Assembly (NCBI GenBank): GCA_018650445.1
Contig: JABIFX010000033.1
Span: forward strand, 1-43,686
Direction of reading: 5' to 3'
DNA: 43,686 nt
From: Fidelibacterota bacterium
Lineage (GTDB): Bacteria > Fidelibacterota > UBA8477 > JABMPR01
A program made the translations under genes and the position numbers. Of this stretch, positions 33,261-42,302 are shown in pieces. Position 1 is the stretch's first letter, and each line of letters opens with the position of its first letter. The notes under the pieces were generated by a model. The model saw only the letters and a program-made list of their open reading frames with translations, ran no database searches and was not told the DNA's origin.

Positions 33261-34826
33261 TTAAAGAGTGAGAATCCACTCCACAAGAACCACAATATCC
33301 AGAATATCAATCTGCAGATCATCATTAATGTCTGCCATATCAAATTCAACCTCAGAAATCTCTGTGTCAGCAAGAACCCATTCTAAGAGCAGCACAGCAT
33401 CACTAATATTGAGTTCGTCATCCCCGCTCACATCGCCGGCAACAATACCAAAATCATAGTCTATAGCTGCTACCACATCGATGAGTCCAAACCCGCGAGT
33501 GTTATCCGGCGTGGTATTCCCATCAGCGGTCATCATAAGAGCTTCTCTAACCATCATGGGCGTCCAATTGGGATGTGCTTCAAGGATGAGAGCGCAAGCT
33601 CCAGCAACAAGCGGTGTCGCAAAACTTGTCCCTGAGCCAGAAAGAAAATCGAGGGTGCTGTCTGTGCCTGCCAGAAATGTGGCAACGCCTCGGGCTAAAA
33701 CTTCAGGTTTGATGCGACCATCTGCGGTTGGACCATGAGAGCTAAAACTAGGTGTCACATTAGATGCATCAACGGCACCCACAGAAATGACAGAGTCTGC
33801 ATCAGCGGGAGCAATGATGTGGTACCAATCATGATCACCTTCATTTCCAGCGGCAGTCACACAGACCATTCCCAGACTTACTGCATAATCAACCCCTAGG
33901 GTAGTAATGGCTGTTTCGCCGTCTAGATCTTCCTCATAGGTATACCAATCGAGATATCCAAGTGAGCTGGAAGCGATATCAGCTCCCAAGGCTTCACCCC
34001 ATTCGAGAGCTGCTACGAATAAATCTTCTTCAGCTTCGATTTCCTCATTGACCATTTCAGTTTTTGCGAGAAGCAATTTGCACTCATAGGCGGTTCCCCG
34101 AAGTGCACCATCTATAAATCCACCTGCAGCCGAGGCAGTGGCTGTCCCATGATCATGCTGGTCTGGAGGGTCCCCGACCTGATTTGAGGTGATTGAGTCC
34201 CCTTGAATAAAATCATATTCAGCTACAATACGTTCCTGTTGGAAGGCCAAATGATCGGTATAAAATCCAGTGTCCAGCATCAACAGCCAGATATTGGTAC
34301 CTGTATACCCAAGCTCATGGGCGGCTACCGCATTTATCTGCTCATTTTGATTATAACTCGAACCGTAGTCAGCATCTGTGAGATAGATTTCATCATCTCG
34401 AGTGTTACGTTTTATAACTCTCTTGCTGATCTTATGGATACGTTTAGTCTTTTTAACGATAGCATTACCATCGAGTTGTGCGATATAGTCTGGATGTGCC
34501 TCAATTGAGACCGCGTTCAACCATCTGCTTTCAGTGCGAACTTTTACACCTGCTCCCAAAATCTCATCAACATAAATAGCAGCAACAGGAAGATCCCGAT
34601 AGGTAGGACCTGTGATAGTGCCACGTACAGCCCGTCGATCCAGGGCTCGCTGAGATAGGTGGGGAAATTCATGCTCTGTAGCGTTAAAAGTAGCCTGATC
34701 GGTCACTTCTTTGTCCTGAAAAAATACCCAATAAAGCTGGGTCTCATCTTCATCCTGGCCATAGGCCGATACTCCACAAAGTAGTGTAATTATTAGAAAT
34801 ATTATGTAGCGTTGCGACTCGCGCAT
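33261..34826 (-). CDS. secreted subtilisin-like (S8) protease with dockerin-like tail
   Basis: A 521-residue serine protease. ATG 34826 was chosen because AGGTGG lies just before it and a signal peptide follows (SQRYIIFLIITLLCGVSAYG); GTG 34832 is the other option. An inhibitor-like propeptide precedes the catalytic domain. The triad is Asp185 (LLMLDTGF), His226 (HDHGTATASAAGG) and Ser401 (SGTSFATPLVAG), with the oxyanion Asn328 in AAGNEG. The last ~55 residues form two EF-hand-like dockerin repeats (GDVSGDDELNISDAVLLLEW and ADINDDLQIDILDIVVLVEW). There is no YPNPFN tail, unlike its secreted neighbours. No cohesin was seen in the window. Confidence 0.9.
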   Translation of the reverse strand: MRESQRYIIFLIITLLCGVSAYGQDEDETQLYWVFFQDKEVTDQATFNATEHEFPHLSQRALDRRAVRGTITGPTYRDLPVAAIYVDEILGAGVKVRTESRWLNAVSIEAHPDYIAQLDGNAIVKKTKRIHKISKRVIKRNTRDDEIYLTDADYGSSYNQNEQINAVAAHELGYTGTNIWLLMLDTGFYTDHLAFQQERIVAEYDFIQGDSITSNQVGDPPDQHDHGTATASAAGGFIDGALRGTAYECKLLLAKTEMVNEEIEAEEDLFVAALEWGEALGADIASSSLGYLDWYTYEEDLDGETAITTLGVDYAVSLGMVCVTAAGNEGDHDWYHIIAPADADSVISVGAVDASNVTPSFSSHGPTADGRIKPEVLARGVATFLAGTDSTLDFLSGSGTSFATPLVAGACALILEAHPNWTPMMVREALMMTADGNTTPDNTRGFGLIDVVAAIDYDFGIVAGDVSGDDELNISDAVLLLEWVLADTEISEVEFDMADINDDLQIDILDIVVLVEWILTL

Positions 34827-34848
34827 TTCCACCTCAGGTCTTGGTTAT

Positions 34849-34876
34849 AATGTAGACTTGATAGATAGGAGGTCAA
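34849..34876 (-). promoter_or_regulatory. putative promoter of the subtilase gene
   Basis: On the minus strand TTGACC (34876-34871) and TACATT (34854-34849) are 16 bp apart, about 25 bp before the start codon. The -10 match is moderate. Confidence 0.35.
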
Positions 34877-34939
34877 TATGTAATTGCTTCAGTCACATAT
34901 TTGCCATGCGGACGAAGACAAAAAATAGAAGCTACTCTC

Positions 34940-36721
34940 TTAAAGAGCGCCCTGCATCCGTTTTAGAAAATCTGCAACATTTTCATATCCTGTTGAACGC
35001 AACGAGGTGAGCTCATGTCCATTATTCATAAAGATGTAAGAGGGGACTCCTTTGATGGAATATTCCTGTTGAAAATATTTCTCAAAATCACCGGAGTCTT
35101 TTGTCATATCAATCTTAATTGCGGTGAATTTCTTTGATAATTTGACTATTTCCCCATCAGGAAAGGTGAGTTTATCCATTTCCTTACAGGGAATGCACCA
35201 ATCCGCATAAACATCAATCATAATTGGAGAATCTGAAGTTAATAGTGCCTCTAACTCCATTTGACTGGTCGGATGCTCCCAGGCTATAGCTTCGCCACCA
35301 TGTTCTGGTTCAGGGATACCCATCCAGGTACCAATGATAATAAGAATGATAGCGATAGCTTGTTTGATCCGATTGAAACCAAGATTTCCTTCAGCACTAT
35401 TGTCAAACATAATCAGATAGACACCTGAGCCGATCAGAAAAATAGACATGACAAGATTCCCATATCCACCCAGCAGTGGCATGATGAAATAAATAGCCAT
35501 TGCGATAAGAACCAGCCCAAAGATGACTCTCACTCCGATCATCCAGGTTCCTGAACGAGGCAGTGATGATAGTTTGCTGGAATACATGGCGAGAAAAAGA
35601 TATGGCAGGCCAAGTCCCATGGCTAATGTAAAAAACATGCTAAAGCCGAGAATCACACTCTGTTGAGCAGCCACATAGGTGAGAAGGCCAATTACGAATG
35701 GACCAACGCAGGGAGCTGCAACAATCCCCAGCGTTAAACCCATAAAAAATGACCCAAAGATACCGGCTTTGGATTGACTGGCGGCAGTCATCAATCCAGT
35801 AGGTAGTCTAAATTCATAAACACCAAACATGGAGAGCGATAATCCGACCAAAATGGCAGCAATTCCAATCAAAACGACAGGGTTGGTAAGCAATGCTCCA
35901 AACAAGCCACCACCCAGTGCAGCCACCACTCCAAGAATAGAGTAAGTCACTGCTATACCCAACACATAGGCCAGAGCCATCCAGAAAGTACGCCCTTTAC
36001 TGGTATCCTGCCCTCCAAAGAAACTGATCGTGATGGGAATTAATGGATATACGCAAGGTGTCAAATTCAAAGCCAGTCCACCAAAGAAAATGATAAAAAA
36101 TGTTAGAAATATGCCATAGTCAGCAACCAAACCTGAGATTTCATCGTCTTCAGCTTGTTCATCCATGGGCATTTCAGTTTGTGGAACTAATTTTGGAAAA
36201 TGCTCGACATGGGTTGCCATGCGTTGACTTGCTTCATCCACCACTGGCAACATATATGAGAAATTTACAGCCGTGGGAATCAGACATTGAGCATCATCAC
36301 AGGCTTGATAATAAACCTCACCCTCAATCTGAAGCGGTCCTGAAATATTCTCAGTAAGCTCCAGGGAAGTGCGTAAGATGATACGACCACCGTAAACCGC
36401 AGCAGGTTCCTCAACACCGGCGACTGAAATCATTTCAGCTTTGGGGTAGATCCACTCTCCCACACTATAGGGTTTTTCCTCAGAAATAATTGAGGGCGAT
36501 ACCGGAATGGTGAACTCGTCATTGCCTATAGGTGCATAAACATGCCAGGGATGGTGAATATCCACGACTAAGGCTACATCAAGTGTCTCTCCTGCCAGCG
36601 CTGCACTCTGACTAGAGACAAATTCGGCAGTTAAAATTTCCCCAGGTGCCTGCTGTCCCCACAGGTTCATTGAAAAAAGAACCAATATGGCAGGCAAAAA
36701 TAGTTTGAATGATTGGCGCAT
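34940..36721 (-). CDS. dsbD: thiol:disulfide interchange protein DsbD
   Basis: Carries reducing power from cytoplasmic thioredoxin to the periplasm. It has 593 residues in three parts. After a signal peptide (MRQSFKLFLPAILVLFSMNLWG) comes the N-terminal periplasmic domain with CDDAQC. The central membrane domain has about eight helices and two Cys in LTPCVYPLIPITISFFGG and AAPCVGPFVIGLL. The C-terminal thioredoxin-like domain has YADWCIPCKEMDK (Cys509, Cys512). It is the last gene of a four-gene run and may serve the many secreted proteins encoded nearby. Confidence 0.94.
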   Translation of the reverse strand: MRQSFKLFLPAILVLFSMNLWGQQAPGEILTAEFVSSQSAALAGETLDVALVVDIHHPWHVYAPIGNDEFTIPVSPSIISEEKPYSVGEWIYPKAEMISVAGVEEPAAVYGGRIILRTSLELTENISGPLQIEGEVYYQACDDAQCLIPTAVNFSYMLPVVDEASQRMATHVEHFPKLVPQTEMPMDEQAEDDEISGLVADYGIFLTFFIIFFGGLALNLTPCVYPLIPITISFFGGQDTSKGRTFWMALAYVLGIAVTYSILGVVAALGGGLFGALLTNPVVLIGIAAILVGLSLSMFGVYEFRLPTGLMTAASQSKAGIFGSFFMGLTLGIVAAPCVGPFVIGLLTYVAAQQSVILGFSMFFTLAMGLGLPYLFLAMYSSKLSSLPRSGTWMIGVRVIFGLVLIAMAIYFIMPLLGGYGNLVMSIFLIGSGVYLIMFDNSAEGNLGFNRIKQAIAIILIIIGTWMGIPEPEHGGEAIAWEHPTSQMELEALLTSDSPIMIDVYADWCIPCKEMDKLTFPDGEIVKLSKKFTAIKIDMTKDSGDFEKYFQQEYSIKGVPSYIFMNNGHELTSLRSTGYENVADFLKRMQGAL

Positions 36722-36757
36722 GATGATGTCTAATCCTTACTCGTTTGAGTTGATCCC

Positions 36758-37669
36758 TTAACTAAAGAGATTTTTTATCCATCCCCACATAGGATGTCTT
36801 CTTTGATACCAGGCTTTCTCAAAGGTTACACGTCGCTCATCAAAAGCTGCGATTCCAAGATCCACAAAAGCCTCCCGTTGATCATATGCCGACCAATGCA
36901 CACCTGGCATTTCTGGGAGCAAAAGTACATCAGCTTCTCGATTCAACATGTCGCGATAATGACAGGAGCGAATATTCTCACTTTGGCTCATAATAGCCAT
37001 GGCATTGTCCATGTCTGTAATAGGATTGATGTCCTGCCCCACATCCACCGCCATGACAAAATCTGCACCCATCTCACGAGCCATACGGATAGGCACCTGT
37101 TGTGAGACCCCACCATCGACCAGTGTTTTACCTTCGTGATATACGGGTGGTAAAAAGCCAGGAATTGCTATCGAAGCCATCACTGCTGGTAATAAGGGAC
37201 CCTCAGTAAAATATACATCTTCTCCCGAGTACAAATCGGTCGAGACAATGCCCAATCTGGTTCCAGAATCAAACCATGAATCTTCGGTAATTGCATACTT
37301 GATAGCATCTTCCACACGATCGGGACGCACCAATCCAGGCTTTGAGTGAGCCAGATTGATAACAATTCTATCTTGAATGGCTGAGGACACCTGATGCCAG
37401 AAGGATTCTCCACCCCGGCCCTTCACATTGATCAGATGCATACCCAGTTTACGGAAAGGTTCACTTCTGATCATCTCATCGAGTTCAGTCCATGTGGCTG
37501 CTGCACTTCCTGTTTTGATATAGGCAGCCGCCACCAAAGCACCCATGCTGGATCCGGTTATGTAATCAGGTCGAATCCCGATTTCCTCAAGGCGTTGTAA
37601 AACGCCAATATGGGCAAACCCTCGGGCTCCCCCACCACCTAAAGCCAGACCAAAACTGGGACGGCTCAT
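36758..37669 (-). CDS. patatin-like phospholipase (RssA-type)
   Basis: A 303-residue serine hydrolase of the patatin family. The oxyanion loop GGGGARGFAHIG lies at residues 11-22, the nucleophile Ser41 in GSSMG, and the catalytic Asp in LVDGGVSQQVP near residue 187. No signal peptide is visible, so it is probably cytoplasmic. The lipid substrate cannot be read from the sequence. It lies 3 bp after the cyclophilin gene and 36 bp before dsbD. Confidence 0.9.
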   Translation of the reverse strand: MSRPSFGLALGGGGARGFAHIGVLQRLEEIGIRPDYITGSSMGALVAAAYIKTGSAAATWTELDEMIRSEPFRKLGMHLINVKGRGGESFWHQVSSAIQDRIVINLAHSKPGLVRPDRVEDAIKYAITEDSWFDSGTRLGIVSTDLYSGEDVYFTEGPLLPAVMASIAIPGFLPPVYHEGKTLVDGGVSQQVPIRMAREMGADFVMAVDVGQDINPITDMDNAMAIMSQSENIRSCHYRDMLNREADVLLLPEMPGVHWSAYDQREAFVDLGIAAFDERRVTFEKAWYQRRHPMWGWIKNLFS

Positions 37670-37672
37670 ATG

Positions 37673-38272
37673 CTAATTCTGGTAACCTTCCGATGAAACC
37701 ATGCTGGTTTTCAATATGGTTACAGCTTGAAGTGGATTGTCGTTTCGATCGCGCTCCAGTGTGGCGATTTCATCCACAACATCCATACCCTCTACGACAT
37801 TTCCAAATACCGTATAATTGCCATCGAGTTGTGATAGACGAGCTAAGCAAAAGTAAAACTGGCTACCGCTGGATAATTTCTCAGGGTTATTCTGTCCAGT
37901 TCTGGCTGCTCCAAGCGTTCCCCTTAAGTGAGGTTGTCCAATTTCAGCCGGAATCCTTTCACCAATACCACCAGTACCATCATCAGCTTTATCTTGATTA
38001 TCACGAGTAAGTGGATCACCGCCCTGAACTACAAAACCTGAAATCACCCTATGAAAATATATGCCTTCCAGTGAACCTTCTTCAGCTAACTTTTTGTAAT
38101 TTGCTGCATGAAGCGGTGCTTCTGCCTCATAAAGATCAATGATGATGGTTCCCAGGGAGGTTTCCATTTTGATGTATTCATCTACGGGAGCTTTGGCTTC
38201 CCTACTACATCCAATGATTACTGCAAGTGCCAGTATGACTAACAGAATTTTAGTTGTTGTTATTTTTTTCAT
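37673..38272 (-). CDS. cyclophilin-type peptidyl-prolyl isomerase, lipoprotein
   Basis: A 199-residue cyclophilin that catalyses proline isomerisation in the cell envelope. The signal MKKITTTKILLVILALAVIIGC is a lipobox, so it is probably anchored by lipid. The fold is shown by FHRVISGFVVQGGDP, GTLGAARTG and SGSQFYFCLARLSQLDGNYTVFGNVVEGMDVVD. The start overlaps the MBL-hydrolase stop by 4 bp (ATGA), so translation is coupled. With the nearby dsbD it may help fold exported proteins. Confidence 0.93.
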   Translation of the reverse strand: MKKITTTKILLVILALAVIIGCSREAKAPVDEYIKMETSLGTIIIDLYEAEAPLHAANYKKLAEEGSLEGIYFHRVISGFVVQGGDPLTRDNQDKADDGTGGIGERIPAEIGQPHLRGTLGAARTGQNNPEKLSSGSQFYFCLARLSQLDGNYTVFGNVVEGMDVVDEIATLERDRNDNPLQAVTILKTSMVSSEGYQN

Positions 38273-39045
38273 TTTTTCTCCACTTCAATTGGTTTTAATG
38301 GTTGATCCTGGCGAGCCAGGATAATCCCCAGATCCCGCTCTTGTCTCTGTGCAACCACAGACATTGCCAGGTCTGGATCATTATTTTTTTCGCTCAGATG
38401 AGCTAACATAACTCCATTCAGATTACCTAATTCAGCCAGAAGTGCAATAAACTCAGCACTGTCCTGGTTGCTCAGATGGCCTACCCTGCTATCCACTCTT
38501 GCTTTCAGATGAGGAGGGTAAGGTCCATTCCAAAGCATATCGCGATCATGATTGGCTTCCATGACCAGAAAATCCGCTTTACGCATAGCCAGGAAATTAT
38601 CCTCTGTCACTGCACCAAGATCGGTGAGATATCCCAGGCTGACACCACCACTCTCAACAAGAAAACCTGTTGAGCTGGCTGAATCATGCAGAGTGGGGAC
38701 ACTTGTCACTGTGAGTGAACCCAACTCCATAACTTCTTTCATTTCAAAATGACGCATTCTCTCATTGCCACTGAATTTCCGATGACCTGCGCGTTTGGTG
38801 GCGGGGTGCATGAGTAAAGGGACCTTGTGACGTCTTGAAAAAATACTGGCTCCTTTTATATGATCGCCATGCTCATGAGTAATTAAGCAGGCTTCCAGAT
38901 CGTCAGGTTCAAGACCTACAAGCTGCATGCGTCTACGGATTTCAGCACCGCTGAAGCCTGCATCAATAAGGATCATGGTATTTTCATTTTGAACGACACA
39001 GGCGTTGCCACCACTGCCACTTCCTAACATGAACAATTTCAGCAT
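38269..39045 (-). CDS. metallo-beta-lactamase-fold hydrolase (YycJ/WalJ-like)
   Basis: A 258-residue hydrolase with the metal motif ITHEHGDHIKGA (HxHxDH) and the N-terminal GSGSGGNACVVQNENTMILIDAGFSG, as in YycJ/WalJ proteins. Later His and Asp ligands are seen in LHDSASSTG, DLGAVTEDN and HLSNQDS. Family members act on DNA ends or as exonucleases, but the substrate here is unproved. It is the first gene of the MBL-cyclophilin-patatin-dsbD run. Confidence 0.85.
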   Translation of the reverse strand: MLKLFMLGSGSGGNACVVQNENTMILIDAGFSGAEIRRRMQLVGLEPDDLEACLITHEHGDHIKGASIFSRRHKVPLLMHPATKRAGHRKFSGNERMRHFEMKEVMELGSLTVTSVPTLHDSASSTGFLVESGGVSLGYLTDLGAVTEDNFLAMRKADFLVMEANHDRDMLWNGPYPPHLKARVDSRVGHLSNQDSAEFIALLAELGNLNGVMLAHLSEKNNDPDLAMSVVAQRQERDLGIILARQDQPLKPIEVEKK

Positions 39046-39164
39046 TTAGTGGCGTCGATCCTTTGTATTATTAGTAGAGAACCCATGATTTTCAAATTAG
39101 GATGACACTGAGCCAATTCAACTAAAAACTACCTTAGAAAAATTCCCAAACCAATTACCCCCTC

Positions 39165-39192
39165 TTTCACATCCGCTCTAAATTCTTATATT
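39165..39192 (+). promoter_or_regulatory. putative promoter for the plus-strand operon
   Basis: TTTCAC (39165-39170) and TATATT (39187-39192) are 16 bp apart, about 49 bp before the acetyltransferase start. The -35 match is weak. The gap between divergent genes (39046-39240) holds no gene. Confidence 0.3.
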
Positions 39193-39240
39193 CTTAAAAA
39201 CAGTTGGCAAGGAGTGGAGCACACTTTTAAACTTAAGCCC

Positions 39241-39819
39241 ATGTCACAATTGGAATTTTTCAAACCACCTACTAAAACACCCAGTCGATCAGAGGTCGCC
39301 CTCATCGCGGCAACCCTGAATTTTCAGATAAAACTTATCCTGGCTTTGTCTGCCAAGGATGCAGATCAAATTATTAAGATTTCTCAAGGTCTGATTAAGC
39401 CCTTTGGCACAGCAACCGCTTTTACTAAAAAGACAGTTTGGAAATACTTCAATCACCCACATACGCTACCCTTCGTTGGTGTATTGCGAGATGAAATTAT
39501 CGGTTTCCTGGTTGGAGTTCCTCTGGAAAATTTTAGTGATGAACAGTGGGCCTCTCTGGATCCCACATTGGGAGATCACGAAACCATCTATACCTATGCC
39601 TTTATTTTTGATGAGAAGCATCAAGGTCAGGGCTATGCAAAGATGTTAAAAAAAGTATATTTGAATTGGCTAAAAAAACGTGGGTACCAATACGTTTCAG
39701 GACATGTCCGCGAGGGGATTTCCAGCCAATTTTCCTTACATACACGAGTCCTCCAAAAATACCCCAATTGGCACGATACTGGCAAAGTCTTCGAGTACTA
39801 TCAGCGTCCATTACGCTGA
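39241..39819 (+). CDS. GNAT-type N-acetyltransferase
   Basis: A 192-residue protein with the acetyl-CoA-binding segment IYTYAFIFDEKHQGQGYAKMLKKVYLNWLKKRGY (motif A, QGQGYA). The N-terminal ~90 residues are less clear. ATG 39241 (MSQLEFFKPP) is chosen; the frame also runs to GTG 39214, where AGGAG overlaps the start too closely to act as a binding site. The substrate is unknown. It starts the plus-strand operon with proline dehydrogenase. Confidence 0.75.
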   Translation: MSQLEFFKPPTKTPSRSEVALIAATLNFQIKLILALSAKDADQIIKISQGLIKPFGTATAFTKKTVWKYFNHPHTLPFVGVLRDEIIGFLVGVPLENFSDEQWASLDPTLGDHETIYTYAFIFDEKHQGQGYAKMLKKVYLNWLKKRGYQYVSGHVREGISSQFSLHTRVLQKYPNWHDTGKVFEYYQRPLR

Positions 39820-39860
39820 GCAAATTGACTGAAGCAGATTAAAATTTTCACGGAGGAGAT

Positions 39861-40757
39861 GTGTTCAATAAACTGATCGTCGCCCTGATGCCCCTGGCTC
39901 CCAGATTTATAGTTAAAATGATCTCAAAACGCTACATCGCCGGTGAGGATGCTGCATCCGCCATGGTCACCTGCCAGAAACTGAAAGAACAGGGATTCTT
40001 GACCACTGTAGATATTCTGGGAGAATCTGTTACTTCAAATGAACAGGCCAGGGCAGCCCGAGATTCCTATCTCGAGCTGATCACAGAAGTCGCCAACAAC
40101 AACATTGCCAAAAACATTTCACTAAAACCTACTGCCATGGGTCTGGGTTTGTCTCAAGACCTGGCCAATGAATATATCACAGCTATTGTACAGAAGGCGC
40201 ATGAGGCTGGCGTGTTTATCCGTATTGATATGGAAGATTCTCCCTATACTGATCAAACCCTTGATATGTATGATCGGTTGAGAACCAGTTACCCTCAATT
40301 GGGAACAGTGATTCAAGCCTATATGCACCGCAGTTTGGATGATGTAAAAAAGATTGCCGCCACAACTGGAAATTTAAGAATCTGTAAGGGTATCTATAAG
40401 GAATCCCCACAGATTGCTTATCAGGATGCCGATGAAGTCCGCCAGAATTATCTCAAGCTGGTGAGAGAAATGCTTGTTAAGGGTGCCTATGTTGGTATTG
40501 CCAGCCACGATCCCTTTTTACTTGACGAATCACTCAAAATCATTGACGAACTGAAAATCTCACCAGACCAATACGAATTCCAGGCACTCCTGGGTGTCCC
40601 CATTATGAAAAGACTGGAAGCGTTGATCAGTTTGGGTCACCGCGTCCGGATCTATGTCCCCTTTGGGAGCGAGTGGTACGCCTATTCAAGCAGACGTCTA
40701 AAGGAAAATCCAGATGTTGCAGGTTATGTTTTAAAAAACATGTTTGTGCAGAACTGA
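39861..40757 (+). CDS. proline dehydrogenase (PutA/PRODH domain)
   Basis: Oxidises proline to pyrroline-5-carboxylate with FAD, feeding electrons to the membrane quinones. It has 298 residues, a TIM barrel like stand-alone PRODH. Typical segments are TVDILGESVTS, NISLKPTAMGLG, FIRIDMEDSPYTDQTLDMY, ICKGIYKESPQIAYQ and the C-terminal VRIYVPFGSEWYAYSSRRLKENP with the proline-binding Arg pair. The start is GTG 39861 with GGAGGAG just before it. No P5C dehydrogenase is in the window. The stop overlaps the start of the next gene. Confidence 0.92.
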   Translation: MFNKLIVALMPLAPRFIVKMISKRYIAGEDAASAMVTCQKLKEQGFLTTVDILGESVTSNEQARAARDSYLELITEVANNNIAKNISLKPTAMGLGLSQDLANEYITAIVQKAHEAGVFIRIDMEDSPYTDQTLDMYDRLRTSYPQLGTVIQAYMHRSLDDVKKIAATTGNLRICKGIYKESPQIAYQDADEVRQNYLKLVREMLVKGAYVGIASHDPFLLDESLKIIDELKISPDQYEFQALLGVPIMKRLEALISLGHRVRIYVPFGSEWYAYSSRRLKENPDVAGYVLKNMFVQN

Positions 40758-41152
40758 TGACTGATCCACATCAAATTCTTTTAGAGAGTAAGACAATTGC
40801 AGTAGTAGGAGCATCCCCCAATCCCGACCGACCCAGCCACTGGATCAGCAAATATTTAATGTCTGAGGGATATACAGTAATACCGGTCAATCCGGGTCAC
40901 GATGAATTGTTCGGATTGAGATGCTATCCCGATGTTGAGAGTATTGAATCGCAAATTGATATTGTGAACATTTTCAGAAGATCTGATCAGGTCATACCTA
41001 TTGTGGAAAGTTCTTTAAAGAAATCTGCCCTAAAATTGGTATGGATGCAAGACAACGTTTACAACGAAGATGCCGCGAAGCTAGTAAGAGATGCGGATAT
41101 TCCCGTGGTGATGAACGATTGTATTTATCGGGTGCACCGTCAGATCAAATAA
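40757..41152 (+). CDS. CoA-binding domain protein (YccU-like)
   Basis: A 131-residue Rossmann-type protein. The CoA-binding start is MTDPHQILLESKTIAVVGASPNPDRPSHWISKYLMSEGY, followed by VIPVNPGHDELFGLRCYPDVESI and ALKLVWMQDNVYNEDAAKL. The ATG overlaps the proline dehydrogenase stop (TGATG). The function of YccU-type proteins is not firmly known. The gene runs tail to tail with the NAD kinase gene, with 8 bp between stops. Confidence 0.88.
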   Translation: MTDPHQILLESKTIAVVGASPNPDRPSHWISKYLMSEGYTVIPVNPGHDELFGLRCYPDVESIESQIDIVNIFRRSDQVIPIVESSLKKSALKLVWMQDNVYNEDAAKLVRDADIPVVMNDCIYRVHRQIK

Positions 41153-41160
41153 ACGGTTTA

Positions 41161-42027
41161 TCAGTTGGAGCGCTGTCCCCAGTTAAGTTTCTTTCGTAAT
41201 TTCTCGTAAAACGTATTATCCGGTGTCACCACCAACTGAATTCTGTATGAACTAGGACGAATTCGAATGCGAAGGCTGCCATCGATATGCCTGGTATTTT
41301 TGCCATCAATATGCAAATGGGCTAGACCCTCAGGATTACTTAAAATAACATAGATACTTTTTTCACCTGTTAAGACCACTGGGCGAACAGATAAGGTATG
41401 CGGTGATATGGGAGTAATTGAGATCGCTTCCAGGCTGGGATCAATAATGGGACCGCCAGCGGACAGAGCATAAGCGGTTGAACCCGTCGGTGTGGAAAGA
41501 ATGAGACCGTCAGAGAGATATCGATTGAGCAATTCCTCCCCCACTCGAACTTCAGTCGCCAACAAGTTGAACACATCGGCTCTTTCAATGACTACATCAT
41601 TTAAAGCCCAAAGCGTTTCCTCTGTACCATCCTCAAATTCCAGACGGCAATTCAGAACCATGCGTTCTTCGATACGATAATGGCCCCTCAAGATATCGTC
41701 AAGTCCAGAATGCCAATCCCGTTCCAGGGTGGTCAGGAAACCCAGACTTCCCAGGTTTATCCCCAGTATGGGTATGGGTGTGCGCATGACAGCCTGTGCA
41801 GACGAAAGCAGCGTCCCGTCTCCACCAATAGATATGATGAAATCCGTATCCCGGGGAATATCATTTTCAGTGATGATGTTTACTTCAAGATTATCGCATT
41901 CTATCTGTTGGGCAAAACTATCCAACATGAACAGTTCATGCCCTTCATCAAGTAGTTTGCCGAGAATCTCATCGACATACGATTTTATTTCTGCGTCGCT
42001 TTGAAAACCCCAAATAGCAAATTTCAT
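41161..42027 (-). CDS. nadK: NAD kinase
   Basis: Phosphorylates NAD to NADP. It has 288 residues from ATG 42027, preceded by CGGGGA; the frame is open to 42102. The GGDGTLLSSA motif, GINLGSLGFLT, NDVVIERAD and LSDGLILSTPTGSTAYALSAGGPIIDP are the family's catalytic and NAD-binding segments. It lies 19 bp after xseB and ends the run, almost abutting the convergent CoA-binding gene. Confidence 0.95.
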   Translation of the reverse strand: MKFAIWGFQSDAEIKSYVDEILGKLLDEGHELFMLDSFAQQIECDNLEVNIITENDIPRDTDFIISIGGDGTLLSSAQAVMRTPIPILGINLGSLGFLTTLERDWHSGLDDILRGHYRIEERMVLNCRLEFEDGTEETLWALNDVVIERADVFNLLATEVRVGEELLNRYLSDGLILSTPTGSTAYALSAGGPIIDPSLEAISITPISPHTLSVRPVVLTGEKSIYVILSNPEGLAHLHIDGKNTRHIDGSLRIRIRPSSYRIQLVVTPDNTFYEKLRKKLNWGQRSN

Positions 42028-42046
42028 TTTATCCCCGGGTAAAGCC

Positions 42047-42271
42047 TTAGTCCATTGCTTGCTTTTCGAAACCACCGTCTGCTGTATGAACCAGCTTGTC
42101 AATCTTCTGCCTGGCTGAATCTAATCTATCACGACAGAGGTGGATCAATTTCAAAGCACGTTCGTTTTGCTTGATAGCATCATCTAGCTTGAGATCTTCA
42201 CCCTCCAGCTTGGAAACCAGAGTCTCAAGTTCTTCCATGAGCTCTTCAAATGATTTGTCTTTTTCACTCAT
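42047..42271 (-). CDS. xseB: exodeoxyribonuclease VII small subunit
   Basis: A 74-residue helical protein (SFEELMEELETLVSKLEGEDLKLDDAIKQNERALKLI) with the heptad-like FEExxxxLExIVxxLE pattern of XseB. It joins XseA to form the nuclease. The gene lies 31 bp after xseA, the usual neighbour. Confidence 0.93.
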   Translation of the reverse strand: MSEKDKSFEELMEELETLVSKLEGEDLKLDDAIKQNERALKLIHLCRDRLDSARQKIDKLVHTADGGFEKQAMD

Positions 42272-42302
42272 AATTAAATTTAGAAACTCCCTCTGCTTAA
42301 GG

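Noticed and set aside
41149-41161. Terminator between the convergent CoA-binding and nadK genes
   Set aside because: ATAAAC-G-GTTTAT is palindromic but too short and A/T-rich, with no loop or T-tract. It lies within the two stop codons and their 8-bp gap.
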